Source of the DNA: Prochlorococcus sp. AG-409-I11
Lineage (GTDB): Bacteria; Cyanobacteriota; Cyanobacteriia; PCC-6307; Cyanobiaceae
DNA length: 64,000 nt
NCBI GenBank assembly: GCA_003215725.1
Contig: QCJX01000001.1
Location: forward strand, 16,001-80,000
Direction: 5' to 3'
Part shown: positions 1 through 9,125 of the stretch, in pieces
How positions within the stretch are numbered: position 1 is the stretch's first letter
Layout of the letters: each line of letters starts with the position of its first letter
Position numbers and translations under genes: made by a program
The notes under the pieces: model-generated
The model's database searches: none
The model's input: only the letters and a program-made list of their open reading frames with translations
What the model was told of the DNA's origin: nothing

Positions 1-171
1 AGAGGAGCTGAGCCTGTTATTTGTGATCACAGAATGCTTAGATCAGCAGGTTATCAAGTTACGCAAGCTCCTCTTCAAGGGCTCCGAGCAACTCCTACTT
101 TGCGCCATGACCCTAGAAGCCTTTCAATAGCAATAATGCGTTTTTTTAGAAAATATAAAAGAGAAACTTAA
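1..171 (+). CDS. C-terminal end of an unidentified protein (partial)
   Basis: An open frame enters from the left window edge and ends at TAA 169-171, giving 56 residues, basic at the end (FFRKYKRET). It stops four bases before the convergent ndhJ stop codon, so it is almost certainly the real 3' end of a gene. I do not recognise the family from this tail: it has no membrane segment and no motif I can name. Reading on the upstream flank would identify it. Confidence 0.6.
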   Translation, partial: RGAEPVICDHRMLRSAGYQVTQAPLQGLRATPTLRHDPRSLSIAIMRFFRKYKRET

Positions 172-175
172 TCAA

Positions 176-721
176 TTAGTACGCATCTTGCATTTCATAA
201 AAATCAGGTTGAATATAGTCTTTCCGGAGAGGCCAGCCTTTCCAGTCCTCAGGCATCAGTAATCTTTTAGGGTGTGGATGACCTTCAAAGTTAATGCCAA
301 ACATGTCATATGTTTCTCTTTCTTGCCAGTCAGAACCTTTGTAAATTTTATATAAAGTAGGAACTGATAGATCTCCATCCCTTTCTAAAAAAACTTTAAT
401 ACGTATTTCTGTAGGTTTAGAATTATCTCCAAAACCATCCATTGCAACTAAATGATAAAAACAAACAAGATTTAGCCCAGGGCCTTCGTCATAACCGCCT
501 TGACATTGCAAGTAATTGAAACCATTAGATTTGAGAGCAGAAATTACATTGATTAGATGTTTTGGCTCTATTTTGATGATTTCTATACCAAGGTGATCTG
601 GTTCAAGTGATTTGTGTTCAAGTTCTTTTTGTTTTAGCCAGTTACTTATAGGCCCAGGTTTGGGAGCTTCTGAAAGTTCAACTTCGCTTGAATTCTCAGG
701 CGTTGGTACTTGATCGGTCAT
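176..721 (-). CDS. ndhJ: NAD(P)H-quinone oxidoreductase subunit J
   Basis: Subunit J (30-kDa/NuoC type) of the cyanobacterial NDH-1 complex, part of the peripheral arm on the stromal face of the thylakoid, serving respiration and cyclic electron flow around PSI. The 181-residue protein has the family signature [16 protein letters not shown] near residue 135-150, followed by [17 protein letters not shown]. Its N-terminal 25 residues are low-complexity and variable. Its ATG overlaps the last base of the ndhK stop codon (shared position 721), so it is the last gene of a translationally coupled ndhC-ndhK-ndhJ operon. Confidence 0.97.
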   Translation of the reverse strand: MTDQVPTPENSSEVELSEAPKPGPISNWLKQKELEHKSLEPDHLGIEIIKIEPKHLINVISALKSNGFNYLQCQGGYDEGPGLNLVCFYHLVAMDGFGDNSKPTEIRIKVFLERDGDLSVPTLYKIYKGSDWQERETYDMFGINFEGHPHPKRLLMPEDWKGWPLRKDYIQPDFYEMQDAY

Positions 722-1509
722 TAGGAATCTATATAAGAAGAAACGTTTTCTGGAGAGCTTTTGATCTCTTCACTAAGAGACTTTTCTTGAGCCTCTTGGA
801 GTGACTTTTTAAGAGCTTCCGCATTTAAATATGCACCTGTAACTAAAGGTTGAATCCTTTTCATTTGGTGCGGGACTGTGCAATACCTATGGGATTGGCT
901 GATCTTGCTTCTTTCCGCTATAGATTCATTTGCTACTTTTTTTCTTAGCTTAATAACAGCATCAAAAATTGCCTCTGGTCTTGGAGGACAACCCGGTAGA
1001 TAAAGATCAACTGGAATTAACTTGTCTACCCCTCTTACTGCAGTTGTTGAATCCGCACTAAACATCCCACCTGTAATTGTGCATGCGCCCATTGCTATTA
1101 CATACTTTGGTTCCGGCATCTGTTCATAAAGACGGACTAGTGCAGGGGCCATCTTCATGGTGACTGTGCCAGCAACTATTAGTAGGTCTGCTTGTCTAGG
1201 AGAACTTCTAGGAACTAATCCAAATCGGTCGAAGTCGAACCTAGAACCAATTAAGGCTGCAAATTCAATAAAACAGCATGCAGTTCCATAAAGCAGGGGC
1301 CACAGACTGCTTAGCCTCGCCCAATTATGTAAATCATCAAGGCTAGTAAGGATTATATTTTCACTTAGTTCATTTGTGATTGTTGGAGCACCTATTGGCC
1401 CACAGGTCGCTGCACGCAGATCACGTACTGCATTTATAGAAGGGGAGGGAGACTTTGAAGATTTAGTCAATTGCTTAACTCCATTCAAGAGCGCCTTTGC
1501 GCCATGCAT
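721..1509 (-). CDS. ndhK: NAD(P)H-quinone oxidoreductase subunit K
   Basis: Subunit K (PSST/NuoB type), which holds the terminal 4Fe-4S cluster N2 of NDH-1 next to the plastoquinone site. The four expected ligands are visible: the adjacent pair Cys78-Cys79 (TACCFIEF), Cys143 (MGACTITGG) and Cys174 ([10 protein letters not shown]). At 262 residues it is slightly longer than the usual 240-250. The ATG at 1509 lies 35 bases inside ndhC in another frame, and about 50 residues precede the conserved domain, so a later start is possible but no better one is evident. Confidence 0.97.
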   Translation of the reverse strand: MHGAKALLNGVKQLTKSSKSPSPSINAVRDLRAATCGPIGAPTITNELSENIILTSLDDLHNWARLSSLWPLLYGTACCFIEFAALIGSRFDFDRFGLVPRSSPRQADLLIVAGTVTMKMAPALVRLYEQMPEPKYVIAMGACTITGGMFSADSTTAVRGVDKLIPVDLYLPGCPPRPEAIFDAVIKLRKKVANESIAERSKISQSHRYCTVPHQMKRIQPLVTGAYLNAEALKKSLQEAQEKSLSEEIKSSPENVSSYIDS

Positions 1510-1837
1510 ATGCTAAGGCCACAACAAGTATTGCAATAAAGATCAATGCTTCAATAAAAGCTAATAATCCAAGTCGATGAAATGCCACAGCCCATGGATA
1601 AAGGAACACTGTTTCAACATCAAAAATGACAAAAACTAAAGCAAACATGTAATAGCGAATATTGAATTGAATCCATGCTCCTCCAATCGGCTCCATTCCA
1701 GATTCATAAGTAAGTTCTCTTTCTCCTGGACTGCTTTTTGGAGATAGGAGCTTATTTGTAGCTAATGCCAAAATTGGCACAGCTCCTGAAATTAAGAGAA
1801 AACCAAGGAATGAGTCGTAACCTTGTAGGGAAAACAT
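1475..1837 (-). CDS. ndhC: NAD(P)H-quinone oxidoreductase subunit 3
   Basis: Subunit 3 (NuoA type) of NDH-1, a small integral membrane protein at the junction of the membrane and peripheral arms. It is 120 residues long, with three hydrophobic segments (about 8-27, 62-82 and 89-110) and the conserved loop [17 protein letters not shown] before helix 2. First gene of the ndhC-ndhK-ndhJ operon, it overlaps ndhK by 35 bases. It is divergent from rubA, with only 68 bases between start codons, so promoters for both directions must lie in that gap. Confidence 0.97.
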   Translation of the reverse strand: MFSLQGYDSFLGFLLISGAVPILALATNKLLSPKSSPGERELTYESGMEPIGGAWIQFNIRYYMFALVFVIFDVETVFLYPWAVAFHRLGLLAFIEALIFIAILVVALAYAWRKGALEWS

Positions 1838-1905
1838 TGGCTTGAGTTTGTCACTATTAGTTTGACACTGAGTTAAAAGTCTTTAGATCGATAGAGTTGT
1901 GATGT

Positions 1906-2349
1906 GTGGGAGTGAAAACGGTGACTGATGAAATCAAAGCTGGGAAAGTCGACTTAAAATCCGATCTAGAGGGACAACCTAATTTTGATGAGATGACTGA
2001 ATCAGCGCAACAAAGTGTGGAATCGAAACCGGATCTAAGTCTTCATCGCTTTGAATGCCGAAGTTGTGGTTATGTCTATGATCCAATGGATGGCATAAAA
2101 AAGCTTAATATTCCTGTAGGCACTGCTTTCTTGGAATTAGATAGGAATACCTTTCGATGCCCAGTTTGTCGTGAAGGTGTTGAATCTTATAGAGACATTG
2201 GACCAAAATCAAAGCCAAGTGGATTCGAAGAGAACCTAAATTATGGTTTTGGAGTTAATAGGCTGACACCAGGTCAAAAGAGTGTATTGATCTTTGGAGG
2301 CTTAGCTTTTGCAGTTGCTTGTTTTCTTTCCCTCTACTCACTGAATTGA
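1906..2349 (+). CDS. rubA: Membrane-anchored rubredoxin (RubA)
   Basis: Thylakoid rubredoxin with a single Fe(Cys)4 site, needed for photosystem assembly (PSI, and PSII in some organisms). The two CxxC pairs are Cys51/Cys54 ([12 protein letters not shown]) and Cys85/Cys88 (FRCPVCREG). A C-terminal hydrophobic helix at about 127-146 anchors the protein. The first ~45 residues are a polar extension. The frame opens with GTG at 1906, and an in-frame GTG at 1912 is an alternative. It lies directly upstream of ycf48 and psbEFLJ, the conserved cyanobacterial PSII-assembly cluster, and was probably cotranscribed with them. Confidence 0.93.
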   Translation: MGVKTVTDEIKAGKVDLKSDLEGQPNFDEMTESAQQSVESKPDLSLHRFECRSCGYVYDPMDGIKKLNIPVGTAFLELDRNTFRCPVCREGVESYRDIGPKSKPSGFEENLNYGFGVNRLTPGQKSVLIFGGLAFAVACFLSLYSLN

Positions 2350-2363
2350 TCAGTTTCAAATTT

Positions 2364-3380
2364 ATGAACCGACTTTTTTCTGCCTCTTTTAACTACCTTT
2401 TAGTTGCTTTTCTTGTCTTAGGACTGGGGGGATGTGCTTCTACTCGGCTGCCTTTTGCAAGTTCTAGTCCTTGGAAGGAAGTTGAATTAAATACACAAGC
2501 AAATCCTTTGGATATTGCTTTTGTAAATGAAAATAAAGGGTTTTTAGTTGGAACAAATCGATTGATCCTGGAGACAAATGATGGAGGAGATACTTGGAAC
2601 GAAAGAGTTTTGGATCTAAATGCTGAAGAAAATTTTCGATTGATCAGTATTGATTTCTTGGGTGATGAAGGCTGGATTGCTGGTCAACCAGGTTTAGTAC
2701 TTCATACCAATGATGCTGGCAAAAATTGGACTCGTTTGTTCCTCGGTAATAAATTGCCTGGAGACCCTTATTTGATAAAAACTCTTGGAGCAGATTCTGC
2801 CGAGCTAGCCACTTCAGCAGGGGCTGTATATCAGACAAAAGATTCTGGGGTTAGTTGGGAAGGGAGAGTACTAGATGCGTCTGCTTCTGGAGGTATTAGG
2901 GATTTAAGGCGAGGGAAGGATGGTTCTTATGTAAGCGTGAGTAGTCTGGGCAACTTTTTTGCAACCTTGAGTCCTGATCAGGAAACTTGGCAGCCTCACC
3001 AAAGAGCTAGCAGTAAGAGAGTCCAGAGTGTTGGTTATCAGCCAAATGGAGAATTATGGATGCTTTCAAGAGGGGCAGAAATTCGTTTGAATGAAGAATC
3101 AGGAGATGTAGAGAGTTGGAGCAAGCCAATTATTCCTATTACTAATGGTTATAACTATCTTGATATGGCATGGGACCCTACTGACGCTATTTGGGCAGCA
3201 GGTGGTAATGGCACGTTATTAGTCAGTGAAGATGGCGGGGACCACTGGAAAAAAGATCCAGTTGGAGATGCTGAACCATCTAACTTCATTCGAATCTTGT
3301 TTGATGAAAGTTTTGGAATAAATTCCTTGAAAGGATTTGTGCTTGGAGAAAGAGGGCACCTCTTGAGATGGGTTGGTTAG
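2364..3380 (+). CDS. ycf48: Photosystem II assembly factor Ycf48/HCF136
   Basis: Lumenal seven-bladed beta-propeller that binds precursor D1 and helps form the PSII reaction centre. The frame is open from 2319, but the start at ATG 2364 is preferred because it gives a classic lipoprotein signal peptide ending in a lipobox (LGLGGCAS, Cys about residue 24) and leaves 14 bases after the rubA stop. Repeated blade motifs of the BNR/Asp-box type are visible ([28 protein letters not shown]). Length is 338 residues, normal for the family. It precedes psbE, its functional partner. Confidence 0.95.
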   Translation: MNRLFSASFNYLLVAFLVLGLGGCASTRLPFASSSPWKEVELNTQANPLDIAFVNENKGFLVGTNRLILETNDGGDTWNERVLDLNAEENFRLISIDFLGDEGWIAGQPGLVLHTNDAGKNWTRLFLGNKLPGDPYLIKTLGADSAELATSAGAVYQTKDSGVSWEGRVLDASASGGIRDLRRGKDGSYVSVSSLGNFFATLSPDQETWQPHQRASSKRVQSVGYQPNGELWMLSRGAEIRLNEESGDVESWSKPIIPITNGYNYLDMAWDPTDAIWAAGGNGTLLVSEDGGDHWKKDPVGDAEPSNFIRILFDESFGINSLKGFVLGERGHLLRWVG

Positions 3381-3486
3381 ATCATTTTTGAAGTTACTCC
3401 GCAACTCTGTGTAACCATCACTGAGATTGTTATGCAAACATTCCACTCAGTCTTGATAGGATCATTGAGCTAATACGCGTGAGGTT

Positions 3487-3735
3487 ATGGCTGCCGGCTC
3501 TACCGGGGAACGCCCGTTTTTTGAGATCATTACCAGTGTCCGCTATTGGATTATCCATGCGGTAACACTGCCAGCGATCTTTGTTGCAGGATTCTTGTTT
3601 GTGTCTACTGGTCTTGCCTATGATGCTTTCGGGACTCCAAGACCTGATACCTATTTCCAGGCTTCTGAAAGCAAAGCTCCAGTTGTGAGCCAACGCTTTG
3701 AATCCAAATCTCAGTTAGACCTGCGTCTGAAATAA
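3487..3735 (+). CDS. psbE: Cytochrome b559 alpha subunit
   Basis: Alpha chain of PSII cytochrome b559, required for reaction-centre assembly. The 82-residue protein has one membrane helix (about 19-41) with the heme ligand His24 in [14 protein letters not shown]. The C-terminal half is a polar lumenal tail. It is the first gene of psbE-psbF-psbL-psbJ; the 106 bases between ycf48 and psbE may hold a separate promoter. Confidence 0.98.
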   Translation: MAAGSTGERPFFEIITSVRYWIIHAVTLPAIFVAGFLFVSTGLAYDAFGTPRPDTYFQASESKAPVVSQRFESKSQLDLRLK

Positions 3736-3737
3736 TC

Positions 3738-3884
3738 ATGACAAATTCTTCTGCTCCAATACAGGCTGTCGAGGTACGTGAATATCCCATTTTCACGGTT
3801 CGTTGGCTTGCTGTTCACACGTTGGCCATTCCAACAGTCTTTTTCTTAGGTGCAATTGCTGCAATGCAATTTATCCGTCGTTGA
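3738..3884 (+). CDS. psbF: Cytochrome b559 beta subunit
   Basis: Beta chain of cytochrome b559, 48 residues, found by reading the short frame two bases after the psbE stop. The sequence ends [17 protein letters not shown], typical of PsbF. His27 in [11 protein letters not shown] supplies the second axial ligand of the shared heme. One transmembrane helix spans about 23-44. Confidence 0.98.
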   Translation: MTNSSAPIQAVEVREYPIFTVRWLAVHTLAIPTVFFLGAIAAMQFIRR

Positions 3885-3903
3885 TTGATCACTCTCTTTA
3901 GTT

Positions 3904-4023
3904 ATGCAAGTCAATCCGAATCCAAACAAGTTGCCGGTTGAGTTAAACCGTACAAGCCTTTATTTGGGCTTGCTCCTTGTTTTTGTTATGGGAGTTTTGT
4001 TCTCCAGCTATTTCTTTAACTAA
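3904..4023 (+). CDS. psbL: Photosystem II protein L
   Basis: 39-residue single-helix subunit of the PSII core, near QA and the monomer-monomer interface. The sequence has the family pattern [20 protein letters not shown] followed by SSYFFN at the C-terminus. It lies 19 bases after psbF and 10 bases before psbJ, in the invariant psbEFLJ order. Confidence 0.98.
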   Translation: MQVNPNPNKLPVELNRTSLYLGLLLVFVMGVLFSSYFFN

Positions 4024-4033
4024 TTTTTGAATC

Positions 4034-4231
4034 ATGAGCTCAAAATTAAAGGGACCTGATGGACGCATCCCAGACAGACTTCCTGATGGAAGACCAGCAG
4101 TATCTTGGGAACGTCGCTGGACTGAAGGAACTCTGCCTTTGTGGTTGGTAGCAACTGCCGGAGGTATAGCTGTAATTTTTGTTCTTGGAATCTTTTTCTA
4201 CGGTTCCTATACCGGTGTTGGTTCAGCCTGA
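4034..4231 (+). CDS. psbJ: Photosystem II protein J
   Basis: 65-residue single-helix PSII subunit that affects forward electron flow from QA. A polar N-terminal half ([20 protein letters not shown]) precedes a helix [20 protein letters not shown] at about 36-55 and the tail [10 protein letters not shown]. Longer N-terminus than plant PsbJ, as usual in cyanobacteria. Last gene of the operon; a hairpin plus T-run follows 90 bases later. Confidence 0.97.
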   Translation: MSSKLKGPDGRIPDRLPDGRPAVSWERRWTEGTLPLWLVATAGGIAVIFVLGIFFYGSYTGVGSA

Positions 4232-4320
4232 TTTTTTGAAACTTTGCCAACTGAAAGCTTTTTTTAAAAAAAGAAGTGAAAATGGCAAAAATGAATTTAA
4301 GTTCCAATATTTATTTGCCC

Positions 4321-4360
4321 TTCCTAAAGGCTTCTTAATTGAGTCTTTAGGAATTTTTTT
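4321..4360 (+). terminator. Rho-independent terminator of psbEFLJ
   Basis: Perfect 9-bp stem (TTCCTAAAG at 4321-4329 paired with CTTTAGGAA at 4345-4353), a 15-base loop and a run of seven T at 4354-4360. It follows psbJ on the plus strand, just before the convergent 3' end of mtnP. Confidence 0.85.
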
Positions 4361-4390
4361 TAGGTATACAATCCTTGATTATGTCTGTTA

Positions 4391-5317
4391 TTAAGAGTAG
4401 CTACCCCAGTACGGTCTAGTAAAAAGATCAATTTTTTGTCTTGTCTTATACGGTACTTTCTCTTTATCTGTCATGAGTCCATCTTTTAAAGATGAATGAG
4501 CTTGGCTATGTGGTCTTATTTTTGAAATCCTTTGAGCCATTGAATTAACTATTTTTGTTGCTACCAATGCATTTGACCTAAGGTTTTCAAGAACTAGATC
4601 GACTGAAACTTCTTCATGACTTTCATGCCAACAGTCATAATCAGTTGCCATTGAAAGTGATGCATAAGCTATCTCGGCTTCTCTGGCTAATCGAGCTTCT
4701 GTGTGATTAGTCATACCAATGACTGAGCATCCCCAACTCCTGTAAAGTTTGGACTCGGCTCGGGTGGAGAAAGCAGGACCTTCCATGGCTAAATAAATAC
4801 CTCCTTTATGTAATTGTCTGCCTTCAGGAATAAGTCTCTCTCCTTCTTCTCCTAACAATTTGGACAATGTTGAACAAAATGGATCTGCCATTGTTACGTG
4901 AGCTACGGCACCCTCTGAAAAAAAAGTTAATGGTCTTTGATGAGTTCGATCAATGAACTGATCTGGAATTACCATGTCTAATGGACGTATTTGTTCTTGT
5001 AATGACCCGACAGCTGAAGGTGCCAATATCCACCGTACATTTAATGAGCGCATAGCCCAAATATTTGCTTGATATGGTATTGATGTAGGAGTAAAAGTAT
5101 GATGGCGGCCATGCCTAGCAAGAAATACTAATTCCATATTCCCTAAACGCCCTAGTCGAAGAGTGTCAGATGGTTTTCCAAAGGGAGTTTCGATATTAAG
5201 CTCTTTGATATCTGTTAAACCATCTATTTGATAGAGACCACTACCTCCAATTACTCCAAGCCTAGCGCTCTCAAGAAAAGAATTCTTGGACAATTTAACA
5301 TCTAAATGTTCTAACAC
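4391..5317 (-). CDS. mtnP: S-methyl-5'-thioadenosine phosphorylase
   Basis: Cytosolic enzyme that phosphorolyses methylthioadenosine to adenine and 5-methylthioribose-1-phosphate, salvaging the by-product of polyamine synthesis. It belongs to the PNP/MTAP family 2: the phosphate loop GVIGGSGLYQ near residue 22, LARHGRHHTFTP near 69, ILAPSAVGSLQ near 97 and the purine-site segment SWGCSVIGMTNHTEARLAREAE (first 20 residues diagnostic) near 195. Length 308 is normal. It is isolated: convergent with psbJ and divergent from the selD fusion. Confidence 0.95.
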   Translation of the reverse strand: MLEHLDVKLSKNSFLESARLGVIGGSGLYQIDGLTDIKELNIETPFGKPSDTLRLGRLGNMELVFLARHGRHHTFTPTSIPYQANIWAMRSLNVRWILAPSAVGSLQEQIRPLDMVIPDQFIDRTHQRPLTFFSEGAVAHVTMADPFCSTLSKLLGEEGERLIPEGRQLHKGGIYLAMEGPAFSTRAESKLYRSWGCSVIGMTNHTEARLAREAEIAYASLSMATDYDCWHESHEEVSVDLVLENLRSNALVATKIVNSMAQRISKIRPHSQAHSSLKDGLMTDKEKVPYKTRQKIDLFTRPYWGSYS

Positions 5318-5407
5318 TAATATAACATTTAAAGAAAAGCCCTTCAGAATCAGTGTGACTAAATATTAGGGTTGAAAGATTTTTAAATAGAATGTTAATT
5401 TAGATTC

Positions 5408-5439
5408 AAGTAACCCAAATTGAATAACTTGGGTTACTT
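5408..5439. repeat. Perfect 11-bp inverted repeat in a divergent intergenic region
   Basis: AAGTAACCCAA at 5408-5418 is the exact reverse complement of TTGGGTTACTT at 5429-5439, with a 10-base loop. It sits in the 265-base gap (5318-5582) between the divergent mtnP and selD-fusion genes. A T-run is weak on both strands, so it could be a regulator-binding palindrome or a leader hairpin rather than a terminator. I see no other gene in this gap. Confidence 0.6.
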
Positions 5440-5582
5440 TCTTATTGATAATGATGATGTTCTTAACTTCAATATTGCTTTACTTGCTTTTTTGAATATG
5501 CTGCTCTAAGACTAATACTTTAGGGACTAATAGAAATTGATGGTGACTCTTGCTTGTCAGGTTCGAAAATATCTTCGGCCGA

Positions 5583-7781
5583 ATGTCTGAACATCATCTT
5601 GTTCTTGCTGGAGGGGGGCACACGCATGCTCTCCTTTTGCTGCGCTGGGGAATGCATCCACATTTAAGGCCTAAAGGTCTTATTACACTGGTTAACCGAT
5701 CTAGTTCAACACTCTATTCAGGTATGATTCCTGGATTGATAGCCGGTGAGTATTCATTAAAAGATGTAATAATAGACCTACGTTACTTGTCAGCAAAGGC
5801 AGGAGTAGCTTTAGTTATCGATGAAATAACTAAAATCAATATAAATAATAATTTATTAGAATTAAGTATTCATAGCCCTATTTTTTATACAATTATTAGC
5901 TTTGATGTTGGTTCTGAAACTGTTCATAATCAATCAACCCTTTTGCTCAACAAAAGTGAATTATCAACTCCAATTAGACCTTTAGAAAAGTCACTAAATT
6001 GGTTAAAGAAGGAAGATCAAAAATCTCAAACAAATAAATCAAAACCTTTTACAATTGTAGGGAGTGGGCTTTCTGGCTTAGAAGTTTCTTTTGCTTTGAG
6101 AAAGCGCTGGCCTGGCAGGAAAATACAATTACAGACTTTTACCGGAAAACTTAAAAGAAGTTTTAGGAGAGCGCTTTTAAATGCAAAAATTGATGTGATT
6201 AATACCGATATGAATATTACAGGCCCAGCTTTATTTTGTACAGGGAATAGGGCTCCTGCTTGGCTGAGAGAAAGTGGATTGCTTTTGGATACTTCGTCTG
6301 AAAGAATATTAACCAAACAAACCTTACAAGTTGTTGACTTTGATAATATTTTTGCAGTTGGAGATTGTGCTGTGATAAATAAATTTTATAGACCTTCTTC
6401 AGGCGTTTGGGCTGTTAGAGCTGCTGCTCCTCTAGCACATAATTTAGAAAGCTTTATTAAAGGTTCTAAATTGATTCATTGGAGTCCACAAAAAAGAGCC
6501 TTGCAATTAATTTGTGGATTAAATAAAGAAAATAATTTTGTTGCTTGGGCCTTATGGGGTGGAGTCTTAATTGGTCCAAATTTCTTCTTATGGAGATTAA
6601 AACAATTAATTGATAAAGGGTTTATTGAACGATTCATTTTCAATCCTCACTTTCAACAAAATGATGGAGGAATGAAAATGAATTTGGCATGTAGAGGTTG
6701 TGCCGCAAAACTTCCAGAAGAACCTTTGAAATCTGCTCTTAAGAAAGCTGATCTCTCATGTTTAGGAACGCAACCAGAAGATGCAGCTCTTATTGCTTCA
6801 CTTAATGGTAATTCAAGTATTTTTCAAAGTGTTGATGGATTTCCTGCTTTAGTAAGTGACCCTTGGTTAAATGGTCGTTTAACAACTTTGCATGCTTGTT
6901 CTGATATATGGGCGAGTGGAGCTTCTGTAATTTCTGCTCAGGCAGGAATATGTCTGCCCGACATCTCAAGCAATATTCAAACAGAATTATTGGCTCAATG
7001 TCTTGGTGGAATTAAATCAGCGTTAGATGAGCAAGGTGCCAAGCTTCTTGGCGGACATTCTTTTGAATCAAGATCTTTACCGCCAGCTCCAAGCAGTCTT
7101 GGAATTGAAATAACAATCTCAGTTAATGGCCTTTTAGACAACAATCAATTTCATTGGCAAAAAGGAGGCCTTGAAAAAGATGATTTAATTCTTTTAAGTC
7201 GTTCATTAGGGAGTGGTGTTTTATTTGCTGCGGATATGGAAAATGCCTGCTTAGCTGAAGACCTTGACAATGCCCTTGATCAACTATCCACTAGTCAACA
7301 TATATTAATGAATTCAATTTTTAAATTGCAGAACAAATATCCAAACCGACGAATCATTCACTCTTCTACTGATATCACTGGGTTTGGGTTACTTGGTCAC
7401 TTGGGAGAGATGGTTAAAGCAACAAATATTCGACGTAAACACTCTGGACTTTCTCCTATTCAAATTCAACTTGAAACGGAAATGATCCCTTCTTTTAAAG
7501 GGGTGATAGATCTCATTAAAGCTGGATATTGCAGTACACTAGCACCAGAGAATCGAAAGTTTTGGAGATTTTTAGAGAGATCAAAGTATTCGGAACCATT
7601 ATTTAAGATTTGTTCTCAAAAGAATAACCTGACTAACGCCTATCTAGATATAATTAAAGAAATTATCATTGATCCTCAAACATGCGGGCCATTGCTAATT
7701 TCTTGCTCTTCAGATATCGCTTTAGACTTATTACGTGAAAATAAATGGCATGTAATAGGTTCAGTAAATACTATCCAATAA
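5583..7781 (+). CDS. selD: NADH dehydrogenase-like / selenide,water dikinase fusion
   Basis: Two-domain protein. The N-terminal ~360 residues form an FAD/NAD(P)-binding pyridine-nucleotide oxidoreductase (NDH-2-like), with GGGHTH at the N-terminus, a second dinucleotide fold GSGLSGLE and the FAD motif FAVGDCA. The C-terminal ~360 residues form a SelD domain that makes selenophosphate from selenide and ATP. The SelD active loop reads CRGCAAK; by alignment with the E. coli loop the catalytic Cys and Lys are kept. The frame is open from a TTG at 5550, but the ATG at 5583 (MSEHHLVLAGGG) places the FAD motif at the usual distance and is preferred. No selA/selB, selenocysteine codon or selU is in the window. 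Confidence 0.9.
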   Translation: MSEHHLVLAGGGHTHALLLLRWGMHPHLRPKGLITLVNRSSSTLYSGMIPGLIAGEYSLKDVIIDLRYLSAKAGVALVIDEITKININNNLLELSIHSPIFYTIISFDVGSETVHNQSTLLLNKSELSTPIRPLEKSLNWLKKEDQKSQTNKSKPFTIVGSGLSGLEVSFALRKRWPGRKIQLQTFTGKLKRSFRRALLNAKIDVINTDMNITGPALFCTGNRAPAWLRESGLLLDTSSERILTKQTLQVVDFDNIFAVGDCAVINKFYRPSSGVWAVRAAAPLAHNLESFIKGSKLIHWSPQKRALQLICGLNKENNFVAWALWGGVLIGPNFFLWRLKQLIDKGFIERFIFNPHFQQNDGGMKMNLACRGCAAKLPEEPLKSALKKADLSCLGTQPEDAALIASLNGNSSIFQSVDGFPALVSDPWLNGRLTTLHACSDIWASGASVISAQAGICLPDISSNIQTELLAQCLGGIKSALDEQGAKLLGGHSFESRSLPPAPSSLGIEITISVNGLLDNNQFHWQKGGLEKDDLILLSRSLGSGVLFAADMENACLAEDLDNALDQLSTSQHILMNSIFKLQNKYPNRRIIHSSTDITGFGLLGHLGEMVKATNIRRKHSGLSPIQIQLETEMIPSFKGVIDLIKAGYCSTLAPENRKFWRFLERSKYSEPLFKICSQKNNLTNAYLDIIKEIIIDPQTCGPLLISCSSDIALDLLRENKWHVIGSVNTIQ

Positions 7782-7815
7782 CACCAATAAAAGACATATA
7801 AACTATATATAGGAT

Positions 7816-9069
7816 TTACTTTAATCTATCAATTTCCTTATAACGTAGATTTTTTAATTCCTTTCCTAAATTTGGTCCTGGATTCCACCCTTCTTTTAAA
7901 AGTTCTTTTGCTGATTTGTTTGATTGGGTATGTCTCCAACGATTCCACCATTTCATAAGGAATTCCCAAAGAGGTATGCCTAACGAAATAGCTATTGCTA
8001 TAGAGTTTGGCTCCCAATTTGAAGACTCTAGAGTTTGGCACCATTTTGATGGCTTCCAATCCAAATACTCTTTTGAAAGATGGACCTCAGACATTAATTC
8101 TCTTATTTCAAGACTTTGAGCTAAAAGTATTATTTGTTTTTGAGGAATCTGTAGTCTTTTTGCTATTGATAATGAATCTTCGCAACCTGCTATTAACGCA
8201 GTTAATAGATTGATTTTTAACTTTGTAGCCCAATGTAGGCGTCGAATTAATCTGTTGTCATTTTGCAGTCTTTCGTCAAGTAACAATAAGCTATTCCAAT
8301 TCTTTAAGTATTTGATCGATTCTTCCCATGGCTCATTGTGAAATAATAATTCAAGCTCCATTCTTAGCCTGGTTGAGAGAGCAGGTGGAGCTAAAGACTC
8401 TGGCTCACCATTCCTCCATGACCAAGGCCAAGAATTAATAGTTGCATGTATTTGTTTAAGAGATTTTTTGGATAAATTAAAACCAAGTCTTGCAGCATAC
8501 CGGGCAGCTCGAATGATTCTGGTTGGATCTTCAGAAACACTATTAGAGTTAATAAATATAAGCTCTTTTTCTTTTAATGCTTTATATCCATTGAATGGAT
8601 CTAAAAGTTCTTTTTTTGTTAACTCCAATGCAATAGCATTTATTGTAAAATCTCTTCTAGTTAAGTCCTTTTCTAAACCTGCAAGTATTACTTTTGGATT
8701 CTCTCCTGGGCTTGGATAATTCTCTACCCTAGAGCTCGCGATATCTATGCAGACCCCATCCACTTCGATTTCGATAGTTTGATAGGCCTTGTTAAGCTTA
8801 TAAGAATCTAATCTATTTTTATTTAATTGAGATTTTAACTCTTTTAAGAATTCTTCAACAGAACACTCAACTACTAAATCAATATCTTTAAATTTATAAG
8901 ATTTCTTTGAGTTCGAAATATTTGAATTGATGAAACTATCTCTTATAAGACCTCCAACAATTGCAATTCTAATATTGCCCAATGCTCTTGCAGTTTTTTC
9001 TAAAATACTTAAAAAATCCTTCGGCAAGCCTTCAATATTGCTTAAATCCGGATTTACCGGCGACTTCAT
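7816..9069 (-). CDS. cca: tRNA nucleotidyltransferase (CCA-adding/poly(A) polymerase family, class II)
   Basis: Adds or repairs 3' CCA ends of tRNAs. The nucleotidyltransferase head shows IVGGLIRD and the catalytic acidic pair DIDLVVE, then RRDFTINAIALEL and SEDPTRIIRAARYAARLGF, the standard class II motifs. The 417-residue length and basic C-terminal arm fit. Whether it adds CCA, or only CC or A, cannot be told from sequence. It is 56 bases from uvrD, same strand, and convergent with the selD fusion (34-base gap). Confidence 0.92.
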   Translation of the reverse strand: MKSPVNPDLSNIEGLPKDFLSILEKTARALGNIRIAIVGGLIRDSFINSNISNSKKSYKFKDIDLVVECSVEEFLKELKSQLNKNRLDSYKLNKAYQTIEIEVDGVCIDIASSRVENYPSPGENPKVILAGLEKDLTRRDFTINAIALELTKKELLDPFNGYKALKEKELIFINSNSVSEDPTRIIRAARYAARLGFNLSKKSLKQIHATINSWPWSWRNGEPESLAPPALSTRLRMELELLFHNEPWEESIKYLKNWNSLLLLDERLQNDNRLIRRLHWATKLKINLLTALIAGCEDSLSIAKRLQIPQKQIILLAQSLEIRELMSEVHLSKEYLDWKPSKWCQTLESSNWEPNSIAIAISLGIPLWEFLMKWWNRWRHTQSNKSAKELLKEGWNPGPNLGKELKNLRYKEIDRLK

Positions 9070-9125
9070 AAGTGTTCAATCCTTATTTTGTTAATTTTAT
9101 GCTGAGTTTAAGACTATTCTGTTTT

